This document shows positions 10,572 to 21,900 of a DNA stretch of 37,614 nt, piece after piece; the stretch's first letter is position 1; every line of letters starts with the position of its first letter. Origin of the DNA: Mnemiopsis leidyi (taxonomy: Eukaryota; Ctenophora; Tentaculata; Lobata; Bolinopsidae); the NCBI GenBank assembly GCA_000226015.1, contig JH153095.1:27420-65033 (forward strand), given 5' to 3'. The notes beneath the pieces are model-generated. The model was not told the DNA's origin. It saw only the letters and a list, made by a program, of their open reading frames with translations, and searched no databases. Position numbers and translations under genes: made by a program.

Positions 10572-10612
10572 TGCCTGGGTTACCGGGCGATGCGCGGCTC
10601 TCTCTACGTTTC
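10572..10612. repeat. Short repeat family C, copy 2
   Basis: CCGGGCGATGCGCGGCTCTC and following bases resemble 10074-10112 (CGGGCGCTGCGCGGCTTTC). Fragmentary. Confidence 0.45.
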
Positions 10613-10671
10613 CCCAGACAAGCCAGAAATGCGTGAGACTGAGAGCTAAGACCGTTACCTTCATTTAATAT

Positions 10672-10771
10672 TTGTGGAGGTGTTACCCGATTCACAGCTT
10701 TCTGCTCTCCTAGCGAGAGCAGCAACGTTCTAACGTTTCGTTAGAACGTTAGACGGATATCATCTCGTCAA
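10672..10771 (-). mobile_element. MITE family B, copy B3 with perfect internal hairpin
   Basis: 100 bp, from TTGTGGAGGTGTTACCCG to GGATATCATCTCGTCAA. The 8-mer flanks TTTAATAT (10664-10671) and TTTTATAT (10772-10779) differ at one base and look like a target duplication. It contains CGTTCTAACG-TTT-CGTTAGAACG, a perfect 10-bp stem. Confidence 0.7.
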
Positions 10772-10784
10772 TTTTATATGGAAA

Positions 10785-10916
10785 TAAACGAGATTATATC
10801 CGTCTACCGTTCTAATGAAACGTTTCTAGACTGTACACTGTATCAGTATGCTGTAGACGTTGCCTAGCCCGATCGTTCAGCTTTGAGCTGCGAGAGTCGG
10901 GTATCACCGCGACCAA
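10785..10916 (+). mobile_element. MITE family B, copy B4 (longest)
   Basis: 132 bp, starting TAAACGAGATTATATCCGTC and ending GGGTATCACCGCGACCAA. Perfect 8-bp direct repeats TATGGAAA flank it (10777-10784 and 10917-10924); the first shares bases with the right-hand duplication of copy B3. It has extra internal sequence compared with the short copies. Confidence 0.65.
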
Positions 10917-10924
10917 TATGGAAA

Positions 10925-11540
10925 ACGATGAGCATGAGCCTTTAAGTTTAAGTTAACACAAACTCATAGAACAGTGATGAATGAATTATACAATAACGTA
11001 AACAATAAACACGTGATACGTCACAGGTCACATGATATGTCAAATATGTCATGTGATCATGATGCATGAAAACCGACTGAATTTTTCACAAGACTGAAGA
11101 CAAGTATATGAGTCCCGAGGTGGTAAGGTTTCCTAACAATAACATTCCCCTAACTTTTACTTTTTTACCTAACAGTACGTTTAAGCTAGATAGTGCTTCA
11201 TTTCATAGCTATAAGTATAATTATAAAGTGCAAATTAAGGTATAAATTATTATTAGGTTTAAGCTATCGGACACCGATAACCCAGATTATGATGAATGGA
11301 ACTTTATCAATGTCCATTGTGAGGAACCAAATGATCGCACCCATTAAAATCACCCACCATACCATATTCGTACGTAATCTGTGATCTGGCAGACTACCTT
11401 TAACTTTAAGTTAAACGCTATTCCGGCCCACGATCGACATTTCCAATCAAATCATCGCTTATAATTACTATAGTTGTACAGCTGATAGGTCCGCCACAAC
11501 AATACCATCACTTGCTCTCTGTTATTCATTAACTTCCTCC
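10925..11540. other. Upstream region of the GPCR gene
   Basis: No supported ORF. It should contain the GPCR promoter. I found no convincing TATA box. Confidence 0.4.
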
Positions 11541-11544
11541 CTTT

Positions 11545-11642
11545 ATGTCTTTGGGCGGCCGTAGCTCGTCGTCACGCGATACACGTTGTCATAGAACCGT
11601 GGGAACTCATCTTGGTAGCCGTCATCTTCATTGAAACTGCCG
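11545..11642 (+). other. Probable 5'-UTR exon end of the GPCR gene, with a short upstream ORF
   Basis: A consensus donor (GAAACTGCCG|GTAAGA at 11642/11643) pairs with a strong acceptor (TTTTTGATTCAG) ending at 11784. The 142-bp intron between them lies directly upstream of the GPCR start. The exon includes an upstream ORF from ATG 11545 to TGA 11631 (28 codons) that could reduce translation. The 5' limit of the exon is unknown. Confidence 0.5.
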
Positions 11643-11794
11643 GTAAGAAACTGCATTTTGCTGGTCCATCATACATCATAGACATATTCAATTTGCCGAT
11701 GTTGATAATACTTCCACTTTGCTCGAGTAGAACTAGAAGCAGTTTTGGACATGTCGAATTAAATTTTTCTCATTTTTGATTCAGTTTTGTGGTA

Positions 11795-13243
11795 ATGCTT
11801 GGACAGACTTCAGAAGATTCAGACTGCAATGAACAGTTTCGAAGTAACATACCAACAAACCTCCCTATCGGGACAACTCCAGGAGAATTCATCCTATCAG
11901 ACCAATCAATCAAAAAACCTGACGAGATTTTCCTGAATGTGATCCTTGACTCCGGTTTAGAAAACAAGAACTTAACCTCCGGTCACTCATCCTGGCTGAT
12001 CTACACGAACTGTATTCTGACACGGATCTTGTTTTGTCCTTGCCTACTGACCATGGTGATATCCTCAGTCCTCCTCATCTATTTGACCAGGAAGTATCTA
12101 AGAGACGGCTCCATTCTCTACTTCTCTGTCATTGTCTACTCTCTTACACAAATACTCATGTTTGTTGTGATAATCATGGATATCATCCTATCATCGTGGT
12201 CACTAAGCTCCCTCGTTTTCTGCAAGATCAGAGCAATCTCAGAGATATTTGTGATAGTGGTGTCCGCCTACTCCATTCTTGTCATGACGGGAGTACGGTT
12301 CATCTTTATCCACCGTCCACTGCGGTACCGGAGTATACTGAAACTTAGGTACCAGGTGGTAGTAGAAGTTCTGGTCCTCATCCTAGCTGCTCTTCTCACG
12401 CTCTCTCCGATCATGTTCGGACTTTGTGACTTAGAGGTGGAAGAAGAGAAGTTCTGTCACTTTCAGATAGGAACCGGCTCCTGCATGATCTTCCAGACAC
12501 TATGTGTAGGGCTGGGTATAGTATTACCTGTCCTCGCAACAGCCCTGCTCTACGGCTTCATCTACAGGACGATCTTGAGGTTAAAGTCAGAGCAGAAACT
12601 GCTGATGCCGTCCAAGAGGAGAGGATCCAGGCTAAAGACGGAGAGATCGGAGAGCCAGGAGACAGCTAGGAGCAGGACGCAGAGCAGTGTGCTGAGTGAC
12701 AACACAAAGTCGGGAAGTTGCAGCTCTCATCCCAATCCTGAGGACGGAGAGATGACAGTAGTTTCCAGGGTGGGCCGACTTTCGGGGGTGTTCGATCTGG
12801 ACGGGGAGGACGAGAAGGAGGAACAGGAGGAGAAACGTGAAATGTCCTCTATCACCAACATAGCAGCTCTGATAAAGACCAACACAAGCGGAGGAAGAAG
12901 AGTGTTGATGAAGGGGGTGTCACACACCTCCAATCTGGTGAGGAACATCTCCAGAAAGCGACTAGTCTCCCTCAGGAACATGGCCAAGGAGACGTTTCAA
13001 GTACCATGGTCGATTGTGGCCGTGCTCGTACTTTACGTCATTACAACTGCTCCCTGGATTGCGCTGATAGTGGCACCCCAGCTCTGGTACCAAGCCATTT
13101 CAGGAGAACTCAGACTACTGCTGGACTTGAAATACTCTGTTATGTTTCTTGGTATCGCCTGCTCTCCCATTGCCACCATTGTGACAACTAAAGCTCTGAG
13201 AAAATCATTCTGGATGTTCGTATACAGCTTCAGACAAGGTTAA
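11795..13243 (+). CDS. Divergent class A (rhodopsin-like) G-protein-coupled receptor
   Basis: 482 aa from ATG 11795; the frame is open slightly further, but only GTG/GTA codons precede. Counting from that Met, seven hydrophobic spans lie at about 70-97, 108-130, 143-166, 186-209, 230-256, 403-426 and 443-466. Family marks: Cys in VFCKIR at the start of TM3 paired with Cys in KFCHF of the second extracellular loop, and MTGVRFIFIHRPLRY in place of the DRY...PLRY junction (Arg kept, Asp replaced by Val). The third cytoplasmic loop is about 145 aa, Ser/Arg-rich with an acidic run DLDGEDEKEEQEEKREM. The N-terminus has an N-glycosylation site (NLT) and no signal peptide. It lacks Asn1.50, Asp2.50, CWxP and NPxxY (SPIATIV instead). 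One coding exon, with AATAAA downstream. The ligand is unknown. Confidence 0.88.
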   Translation: MLGQTSEDSDCNEQFRSNIPTNLPIGTTPGEFILSDQSIKKPDEIFLNVILDSGLENKNLTSGHSSWLIYTNCILTRILFCPCLLTMVISSVLLIYLTRKYLRDGSILYFSVIVYSLTQILMFVVIIMDIILSSWSLSSLVFCKIRAISEIFVIVVSAYSILVMTGVRFIFIHRPLRYRSILKLRYQVVVEVLVLILAALLTLSPIMFGLCDLEVEEEKFCHFQIGTGSCMIFQTLCVGLGIVLPVLATALLYGFIYRTILRLKSEQKLLMPSKRRGSRLKTERSESQETARSRTQSSVLSDNTKSGSCSSHPNPEDGEMTVVSRVGRLSGVFDLDGEDEKEEQEEKREMSSITNIAALIKTNTSGGRRVLMKGVSHTSNLVRNISRKRLVSLRNMAKETFQVPWSIVAVLVLYVITTAPWIALIVAPQLWYQAISGELRLLLDLKYSVMFLGIACSPIATIVTTKALRKSFWMFVYSFRQG

Positions 13244-13321
13244 GGAGCTTGGACTTCGATAACGAATAACATTGCATTTTGTGACCGAAAAACTGGACTG
13301 GTATGAATCAGTTTGGAGATA

Positions 13322-13327
13322 AATAAA
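13322..13327 (+). terminator. Candidate polyadenylation signal of the GPCR gene
   Basis: AATAAA within GATAAATAAATAAACAC, about 80 bases after the stop codon, in the right orientation. Confidence 0.5.
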
Positions 13328-14947
13328 TAAACACATGTCGTTGAGATATGACAATCAATAGCAATTAGTGTAACAAATACAGGTACAAAAAGGATTCTTC
13401 ATTTTTCGTTCTTTCAAAATCAAAAACTCAATATAATATGTTTTCAGCACAATGAATAAATTATAAACTTATACATATATCTTCTTTAGATTAAACTAAG
13501 AGCCTATGGTTATCTAAGGTTCATTTTTCGCGTGTATACAGTAAAAAGCTAAATCAAATCTTATGGCTGAACTGTATTCAATGCAAACAAAAACAATAAA
13601 CTGACTTCATTTTTTGTAAATTACTTTGAGGATAATGGCGTTCAGATTTTAACTGATCTAGAATACTATTGTACATTTTAACAATGTTGCCATAGTTTTG
13701 AAAGTGTGATAACTTTTATTTTACCATTTACGTTATCATGTCATTTTATACAATCTTTCCTAAAAAACCAAAAACTACACACGGCAATTCTTCAGCAATC
13801 ACAATGATTTAGCCTAAACCTATCATTTAAAAAATTAAAGATGTGGCTATTTACCGGAAAAAGTTGAGTAGGCGACTAATTAAAAGATTTAAACCTAAAG
13901 TAAGAAATGGGTTACTGTGAAAACTGGAACTATAGTCTGTTATCTTTACCAGTTGCGTTTTATTAAAAAGCATAAATATTTTAAACAAGAAAAGCGGGGC
14001 TAGCTCAAGAAGTTTTGTTAGTTGGTAAATACATAGTATGATAATATCGAAAAATATTCACAAAACGGTTCAAGAGTAAAGGTAAATCATATAAATTTTC
14101 ACAATGCTATTAACTAGCATCCTGTACAAATGGCAGGACTTAATAATGATACAAGTTTCGTCCTCTAGAGCAGAGGTTAAAATATAAGATATCTCAAATT
14201 TTTGTGCAGTCGTATATCCAATATCCATCATTTTGTACAACGATTTGGTCTATCAAAGGCAGTTGATCTATCATTCAACTTGATCTATCAAAGATACTTT
14301 ATCTATCAAAAAATCGTTCCATCAAATAATTGTATATAAAGATAGATGAAGTTGTTTGGGTATATTGAATTGTATTTTGAAATTAGCAACGAACATCCTG
14401 CCAGCTAACAGAAAGATAATCTGATAATACACAACAAACACACTCGAATCAAATAATCTCCTAGCAGCAGATTAAAGAAACCAAACATTCAAAAATTTCT
14501 TTAACATACCTTACCCACAACACATTCCCAATTCTGTACAAAAATAAAATAAAACAAATGTAAAACCGGGATGGTAGAGGTATAATCTACATGCACCGGA
14601 TCCTCGCAAATACATACATGCATGCACGTGCACGATTATGCAAAAACATACACGCATGCACGTGCACGATTCTTTAGTAAATAATTACGACAAATTTAGT
14701 GAAAACTACCCTCAAATACACGTACAACCTTGTCGAAAGATCAAAATTCAGGCTTTACAATCAATGTGAAGTCCAATTGACGGTTTAGTTGGTGTTCAGC
14801 CAGTAAGAACTATCAAAAACTCGTATCATTACAATCTATGTGAAAAAGTAAATAGAGAGGATTACTTTCGGGGTATTATCCCGGCCCAATTCAATTAAAT
14901 GTACACTACACACAGTGCATATCTTTAAGTACATGATGCTAAAACCG
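13328..14947. other. Spacer between the convergent GPCR and NPC1 genes
   Basis: AT-rich, holding the NPC1 3' UTR at its right side. Two small oddities: a cluster of CTATCAAA words at 14250-14320, and a duplicated near-palindromic GCATGCACGTGCACGATT at 14621-14671. No ORF of note and no confident NPC1 polyadenylation signal. Confidence 0.45.
14621..14671. repeat. Duplicated near-palindrome GCATGCACGTGCACG
   Basis: Two direct copies of CATGCACGTGCACGATT about 33 bp apart in the NPC1 3' region. Each holds the E-box-like CACGTG inside a longer GTGCAC palindrome. Confidence 0.6.
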
Positions 14948-15994
14948 TTACACCGGAACACCGTACTTGGCGGTGTTGCTATAGTCGATTTCATCGTAAC
15001 TCCTAATGTTTTGACGAGCACTGTTGTCGTTCATTGTAACGACAATGCTGGCTCCACTCTTCGTGCTCCTCAGACTGCCCCCACTGCGGAGCGACGTGCT
15101 GGGGGACCGTGAGGCACTGTTGTTGGGATTGACTCGGGTTTTCGTGTTTGCGTCAATGTTTGAGTCTTGGGAGTACTTATAGTCGGTTGGAGCTTGCATG
15201 ACCAGTTTGTAAGCCGGCGGTTTGGGGGACATAAGAGACGGCGAGTCGATGGTGTTGTGGGCGTACCGTGCGACGTTTATCGGCGGCGAGACGGCTTCCT
15301 TGAGGTTGACCCCGCTATCAGTTGGACTATCATTGTCGGGCGTGCTGGTCTGTACTGCGTCGTACTTGGTGGCGTGGTCCGTGAAGTTGTTGGTGAAACC
15401 GATGAAGCTGAGGAGAGCAGGGAGGAAGACGAGAGAGTGTAGAGCTCCCAGGATTACGATACCCAGGTACATCCTAAAGTAGAAAATCTCAAAGATCTGC
15501 GATTTAGCGAAAGCCAGGACGACGATTCCGACGAACTTGGTTAGGGTTATCCCACTGAGAACAGACGGGCCCGTCCTGACAAGAGCATCGTAACTCTTAT
15601 CCAATCTCCCGACTGCTTTAGACTTGGTGAAGCTCTTCACGATATGCGAGGAGAACTCCACCGATATTCCCACACTCATTACCAGGTTCACTAAACTGAC
15701 AGCGTTCAGGGTTATCCCCCACAGGTACATCAAACCAAACATGTCGGCGGTTATCATGGCAACCGTTATCGTGATGATCAGAGCAGGTCCCAGGTTAAAT
15801 CCGAGTAGGATAAAGGACATGATGAAGACGGACATGATGCAGAGGAGAAGGTTGACGATGGTTTCGTCAGTGATTGTCAGGTACTGCTCGTAGAAGAGGT
15901 AGAAGACGGAGTAAGGGTAGACCGTCATGTTGGAGACTTGGGAGGACATCTCCTCCGCTATGTCTAGTGCTCGTTTGTACGCCTGGATGAAATC
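14948..15994 (-). other. NPC1: NPC1 last exon: membrane spans 8-13 and long cytosolic tail
   Basis: This single 1047-nt exon encodes residues 1067-1414: the end of the third lumenal domain, the second RND membrane bundle and a tail of about 149 aa (1266-1414). The tail is Ser/Thr/Pro/Asn-rich and carries PPAY (1325-1328, a WW-domain ligand of the NEDD4 type), possible YxxPhi signals YDAV, YKLV and YDEI, and a hydrophobic GVPV end that could fit a class II PDZ domain. The human LLNF lysosomal signal is absent. Confidence 0.85.
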
Positions 15995-18900
15995 CTGAAA
16001 TATCTTAGGTTCAGAAGAGGAATCATACCATGTTTGATACGTGAACAACTAATTGCCCTAACGGACGGCTTCTTCGCATAATTAGTATTTGGGTTATCAA
16101 AGCCTAATGATGGAAGGTATTCATTTGCATTGTCTGACTTAAGTCGACAGGAACCTAAGCGACATTTCAAATGTACTTACAGCAGATTTATGAAGCGGTG
16201 TATGGTAGGCCTGGAAATACGCGGTCTGAATCGCCACAGGATGTTCCGAAGTTCGCATCCTGCCGTACGCAAAGTCCACAGCGTCGGCGTAAAGTGCGTG
16301 TCCGCCCTTGGCGCAGTACTCAGCATTAGGATTGTCGTTAAGGAACGAGGGGAGATGTTCAAAGAACAGCTGAGGAGGTGGTCTTTCTCCGTCTGAGGAA
16401 GTGACAGTCATGTTAGATGTTTAGTGGTAACAATGTAGTTATTAATCAACATCACCGCGAGTCAATGACACACAAGTTTTATCTTTGATTCAGGTAAATT
16501 GATTAATTAATTAAGACTCACCTGATTTCTTGAGGCAAGGATAACACGTGCTTGTTCTGTCAGTAGAAGGACAGAAAGTTCCGTTAAAGTAAATCCTGCA
16601 GCACTCAAAAGTGGGATCCAACCAGGCGAAATAATCGTCTAGCCAAGAGTTAGGTGGAGTAGCTGAAACAATCCAAGTTAGATCAATGTGAACTATTGTT
16701 GTTGGTTTAGACATGTATGTTGTTAGTAAATGCAAGATATCCAGGTGGTGAACAACAAAATGTTACACTTCAATTCAAGAAACTTCAAATCAATTTGATA
16801 TCTATTATAACAGAGGGTTCATAAAACAAAAATATTCGAGGAATGAGCGTACCAATAGTTGAGTAATTGCTGATGGTAGATTGACGTTTGAGGTAGTTCA
16901 GAGCGCTGGTCGAGTTACAAGTTCTTCCCATACATATCTCGTCTTGTGCTTCACGTTTTGGGAACCTCTGCCACGTGTCTCCTGAACAGACACTTTGTTG
17001 AGAAGAAAATCACATAAATCAGACTTGAAATAATTAGAAACTAAAGGTTCTAGTAAGAAAAAGTATGAAAAACGTATATTACAATCCTGGATTCTTAAAA
17101 CGTGCTGAAACTTATTTTCTACAAAACTAACGCCGCTGTTAAACTAAGGAAAGCTAGACTACCTTTATTATGAAAGACAAAGTAGACTGGAGGTCCAACA
17201 CGGAGTTGACTGAATATATCTCTGTAATAATCTCCTAAGTAACTGTGATGTGGCAGTGCCACGGTCTGATCCAGACCAATGTCTATACGGTTCATCATCC
17301 CTGAAGAAGCAAGGATTAGAATTATAAGTATGTACCTAAACTTTCTTCTGAGGTCGATTAAGACTTCGGGAATTAATTTTCATTAATTACCGAATCATAT
17401 GATCAATAAATTTCTTTAATCATCGAATCTTATGATCAATATATAGATAGCACACAGATAAAATGAACTCTACGTACCGATACTCGCGCAGGTGATGAAG
17501 AAGAAGAAAGCTACGACAGCAGCTCTCAAACATTTTGACGAGAACAGAGCTGGAGCCCAGTACTTCTCAATAACAACTTAAAAGTGTGTTAAATATTAAA
17601 CAAGAAATAAACAGAAAGTATTCAAAATTGTTGAAATTGAGATCAATTGGGATTAGAAAACTGAACTCTAAAATTATATACTTAATTATGAAGTTCATTC
17701 TAGAATTCTGAAGACTTACCAGGGACAACGCCCTTTCTGTTGGACTTGTTTTCTGCTTCCTCGTTTATGATGCAACAGCAACAGTCGTATTTACCACTCA
17801 GCTGTCGCTTTAAATCCCACGTGATGACCTGTCATGTGACGTGGGTCAGAAGTGTGAAACAGGTTCACAATTCTACTATACATACTATAGCTTATCGAAT
17901 AGAGATCTTTGTTCTTTCATCTTTGAGAATACACGTAGAATTTCTAGTTATTCTGTTAATGACTCCGGGACAAAAATACCGACTTACCGATAAGAAAGCA
18001 GTACACTGGAGGAGGAAGTTGATGAAGACAGCAAGAGCGGCGTACAGAGAGAAGTTCTTCACGGCGGGCATGGAGGAGAGCGCACCGAGAGAGAAGGCCA
18101 CTGTCTCGCAACATCCAGACAACAACATACTGGGTCCTATCCTTCCGAACACTATCGAGATCTGGGAACAGAGGTAACGGTCAGAATAGTGAATCACAGG
18201 ATTGTTGTGAACACGGCAAATCACAGGATTGTTTTTTAACGGCTAATCACAGGATTCTTTTTTAACGACAAATCTTATGTTGGAGCTGCTTGCATTTTTG
18301 AGATTGTTGCAGTACTCTCTCCCATCTCACTACAAATCTCAATCTCAAAAGGAGAAGTTACCTGTTGAGGGACGTTGGACACAGATTTAGGGGGATCCTT
18401 CTGTAAAGCTTGGACCAGGATGTAAATGTTATCAACTCCTACTGCCAACACCAGGAACGGTACAACCTGTAAAACACATGTTTAGGACTGGTTTTATTTA
18501 GCGTCCTTATTTGGAAAAACCATTTCCATTTTTGGTAGTAATTGTCCTTATTTGGTAAATTAATTTCTAAATTCAGGAGCCATGAAGGAGTATTGTGGAC
18601 TTTTCTGCTCGACACGATACTATCTCAAGTAAAAAGATATATATGGCATATGCAAAAGTCAACCTACCTCGATAACAATTAGAGTAGCTTCCCAGCCGAA
18701 GAAGGAGAAGATACCGAGAGAACAAGCGACAGAGCACAAGACTATAATGACTCCAGACAAGCCGACCATTGACTTGGCTTGTATCAGGTTAGAGGCACAG
18801 GACAGTTGAAGTTTACCAAGTGTCAGAGAAACGTATCTGAGGGGTGGGGAGGTGTAAGAACGGGGTTTCATGTCGAATATGGAAGTGTAGAAAAGGTCGT

Positions 18901-21900
18901 GGAGTATAAGATATAGGAGATATAATCTTTATTACCCATAGATTTTTCCAAACCGGTATTAGTAGAACCTGAACCACGATTCAGGACAATAATTCATTAA
19001 AGAAGAATTTTATTAAATACTTGTGAACTTACATGAACATAAGAGCGTAGCTTATAAACACAGTATAAAGGTCCTGGAAACTACTCTCAGAAATCTCATC
19101 TTCTATAGCTCTCTCAGCGCTGAAGCTCACTTTTATCTTATCGTTTGTGTATTCCTATGAAATTAGAATTCGGTTAGATACATAAGATTTGTAAATGATG
19201 CAATAACAACTTAAACTGTTCATAGTCAAACAATCACATCCACAAAAAACCGAAGTAGCAAGTAGTTGTGGCCAGTTCTACAAACCTTCATGAAGTTAAG
19301 GAACTCCTTCTCCCAGGCCAGAGCTAGAGTGTTATTAGTGACATGATTGTTGAGAGGTATGGTGATGAGAATACTCTCAGCACCCTCGTACTCCTCACCC
19401 TCGTACCCGCCGTACACCAGGTTGGTAATGGCAGGACCCCCAAACAACCCCAGACAGGGGGTACCCGTGTTGGACGCGTCATTCGGAGATAGGTAGTTCC
19501 TGGGGATAGTGTCGTGTTAACCGTGTAGTGTTAAACGTGTACAAATCTCATTGTTTTAGTGAGAGTTGTACAAGAAAGCCTGGAAAGCTGGACTAAAAAA
19601 GCCGGGCTGGTATTCAAACCGGTACAGAACAGGACTCATATAAGTACAAACATTTCAACCCTCACCTTGCGCAGTAATACATGTGGTCCAGATAGTTACG
19701 TCCCGATCTCTCTATCTCCAGGTTTTGTTGCGAGTTCTGGAACCACTGTAGAGGTGACATGATAGCGCAGTTGTTGTTGTCCGGAGCGAGGGGTTTGTAA
19801 CACACGTCCTGGGAGAGAGAAGGCAAGTTTAGATACTGACTGACTGAAATTTCTATACAATATGACAACTGCAGATCTGTGGTCTGGAAAGGCTTATACA
19901 TTAAAGTCTTGGATTGTACATATTTAATATTACCACCCAAACATGCTAGAAAAATAAGCTGGAAAACATACCTCTAAGGTAACAGTTTGACCGTCAACTT
20001 GAGCAGTGATATTAACGAGAATATTTTGTAAAGTCATAGCCTCAGTCAAGACCTCCTTTGTCAGGACAGCTCCAAACTTCACTTCTTCCATCCGTCTTGC
20101 TGCTACATTGTACAGTTCTGGTTCTTGTCCGTTAGCCTTGATCACCACCTAAATCATGTCGTGTTATCTTCAGATGCAACTTCTGTGGATTTTTAGTTCA
20201 TGTAGATTTTGGGACACAACGCTAGAAGTCACTAAGCAATGCTTAAAGTAATTAAGTAACGCTAGTCACTAGTGACGCTTAGAGTTACTTAGTAACGCTT
20301 AGAGTTACTAAGTAAGCTAAAAGTTACCTGAGTGGTACGGTAGAAAGGAGTGAAGTGTTCGTCGAAGAACTCTTTCTGTTGTCGAGCAATACTGGTTGGA
20401 GAAGACCACAGCTTTACAGGATCCGTTGTAATCTTGAAGTAGGACAAACCAGATGTGAAGACTGCAACACCCAGTATAGACCCTGAAAGTAAGACACGTG
20501 TTTTTTAGAGGACTGTATACGGCTGTTTTACCCGTCAGACTTCTATTTGCAACAGAAAATATTTGCAGAATCTGTACTCATGCAAGATAATATACGAAGC
20601 ATGTTTGAACAATACAACGCCAGTGGTTATCTGCAGAAATTTCTCTTACTTCTGACACTACATGTCAACACTTACCGATCATGCACTTGCCAGGATGTCT
20701 GCAACAGATGCTCGACCAGATGTGGAAGCCGTTAGAGATGATCGTGTCGATTGTGTGACCCTTAGATACCATCTTGTGTCGGAGATTCTTGACCAGGCCC
20801 CGCTTTATGTCCCCGATACTGCTGCTGCTGTCGATAGAGTCGGAGTCGCCGTTTCTGTTGTAGCCATTGTAGATCCATCTTATCAGGCAGTGTAGTCCTG
20901 GAAGGGTGGGTGTGTAAACACTAAGTATGAAAATTGTTTGACAGGTTATACTTGTTCTCGCTATGAAGGGCGGTGTTGACTATTTAACAATAGGTCCAAG
21001 CCCATGTAAATTGTAAAGTGTTCTCTGTATTGTCGTGTTGAGGCTACGGAATGTCTGCTATACCAAGAGCAGTCGGTGTGTTTCAAGCTTAAATCATGAG
21101 GAATGTAGGGAAGGAAGTATGTTTATAGTATATGTGGCGTTAGTCGTTGGAAAACGATATCATACGATAATCCCAGACAGCAGACACATCATCCGATCGC
21201 TTCAAAACGAATGTGTGTATATAATAATGCGTTATGACAACGGACTGTAAATAGAATAAGCTCATCATGATGACGCTAACTCCATAACAAGCTGTTACGT
21301 AACGACTGTACAGCGTGCAGCTAGGCGAGCTGAGAGGCGAGTTTAACACGCCACAATTCACGCCGCTATCATCAGCTGTTTTCTATATAGGCAGGGTGGA
21401 GATGGATAATAGAAATATTGAGCGAATGTGATATATGTTGAACTATGATTGCATTGTTGCCTAGTTGTTATATACGTTCTACTATAATAGACAGGTTAAA
21501 CTAGAACAATACAGATATAAATTTCCTTTCTTGACTGAAAAAATGATTGTGCTAGAATATTCACACATCATTCTGTAAATAAACTGGGATGCAACAAGCT
21601 ATATAATCTTCCGTCTGCTCATGAATAACTTTACTCTAAATAAAGTAACTCTAACCTATGAGCAAAGTTAGAAGAACGTACAGAGCGCCCATGATCGCAG
21701 CAATACCGTCCAGTCCTAGAATCTGGAAGGGTTCTGAGGGGGGTGGTGCAGTGACGACAATCTGGTCGCTTCCACACGCTTCTGAACAGTCGTCACACGT
21801 GCAGGCGTCCTCGCCCTAGTCGGAGAGAATTTTAAGACTTGTTACTTAGACTTCTTCTGCATACTGTTTCTTATTTTCAAAATTTAATGCGATAACTAGA

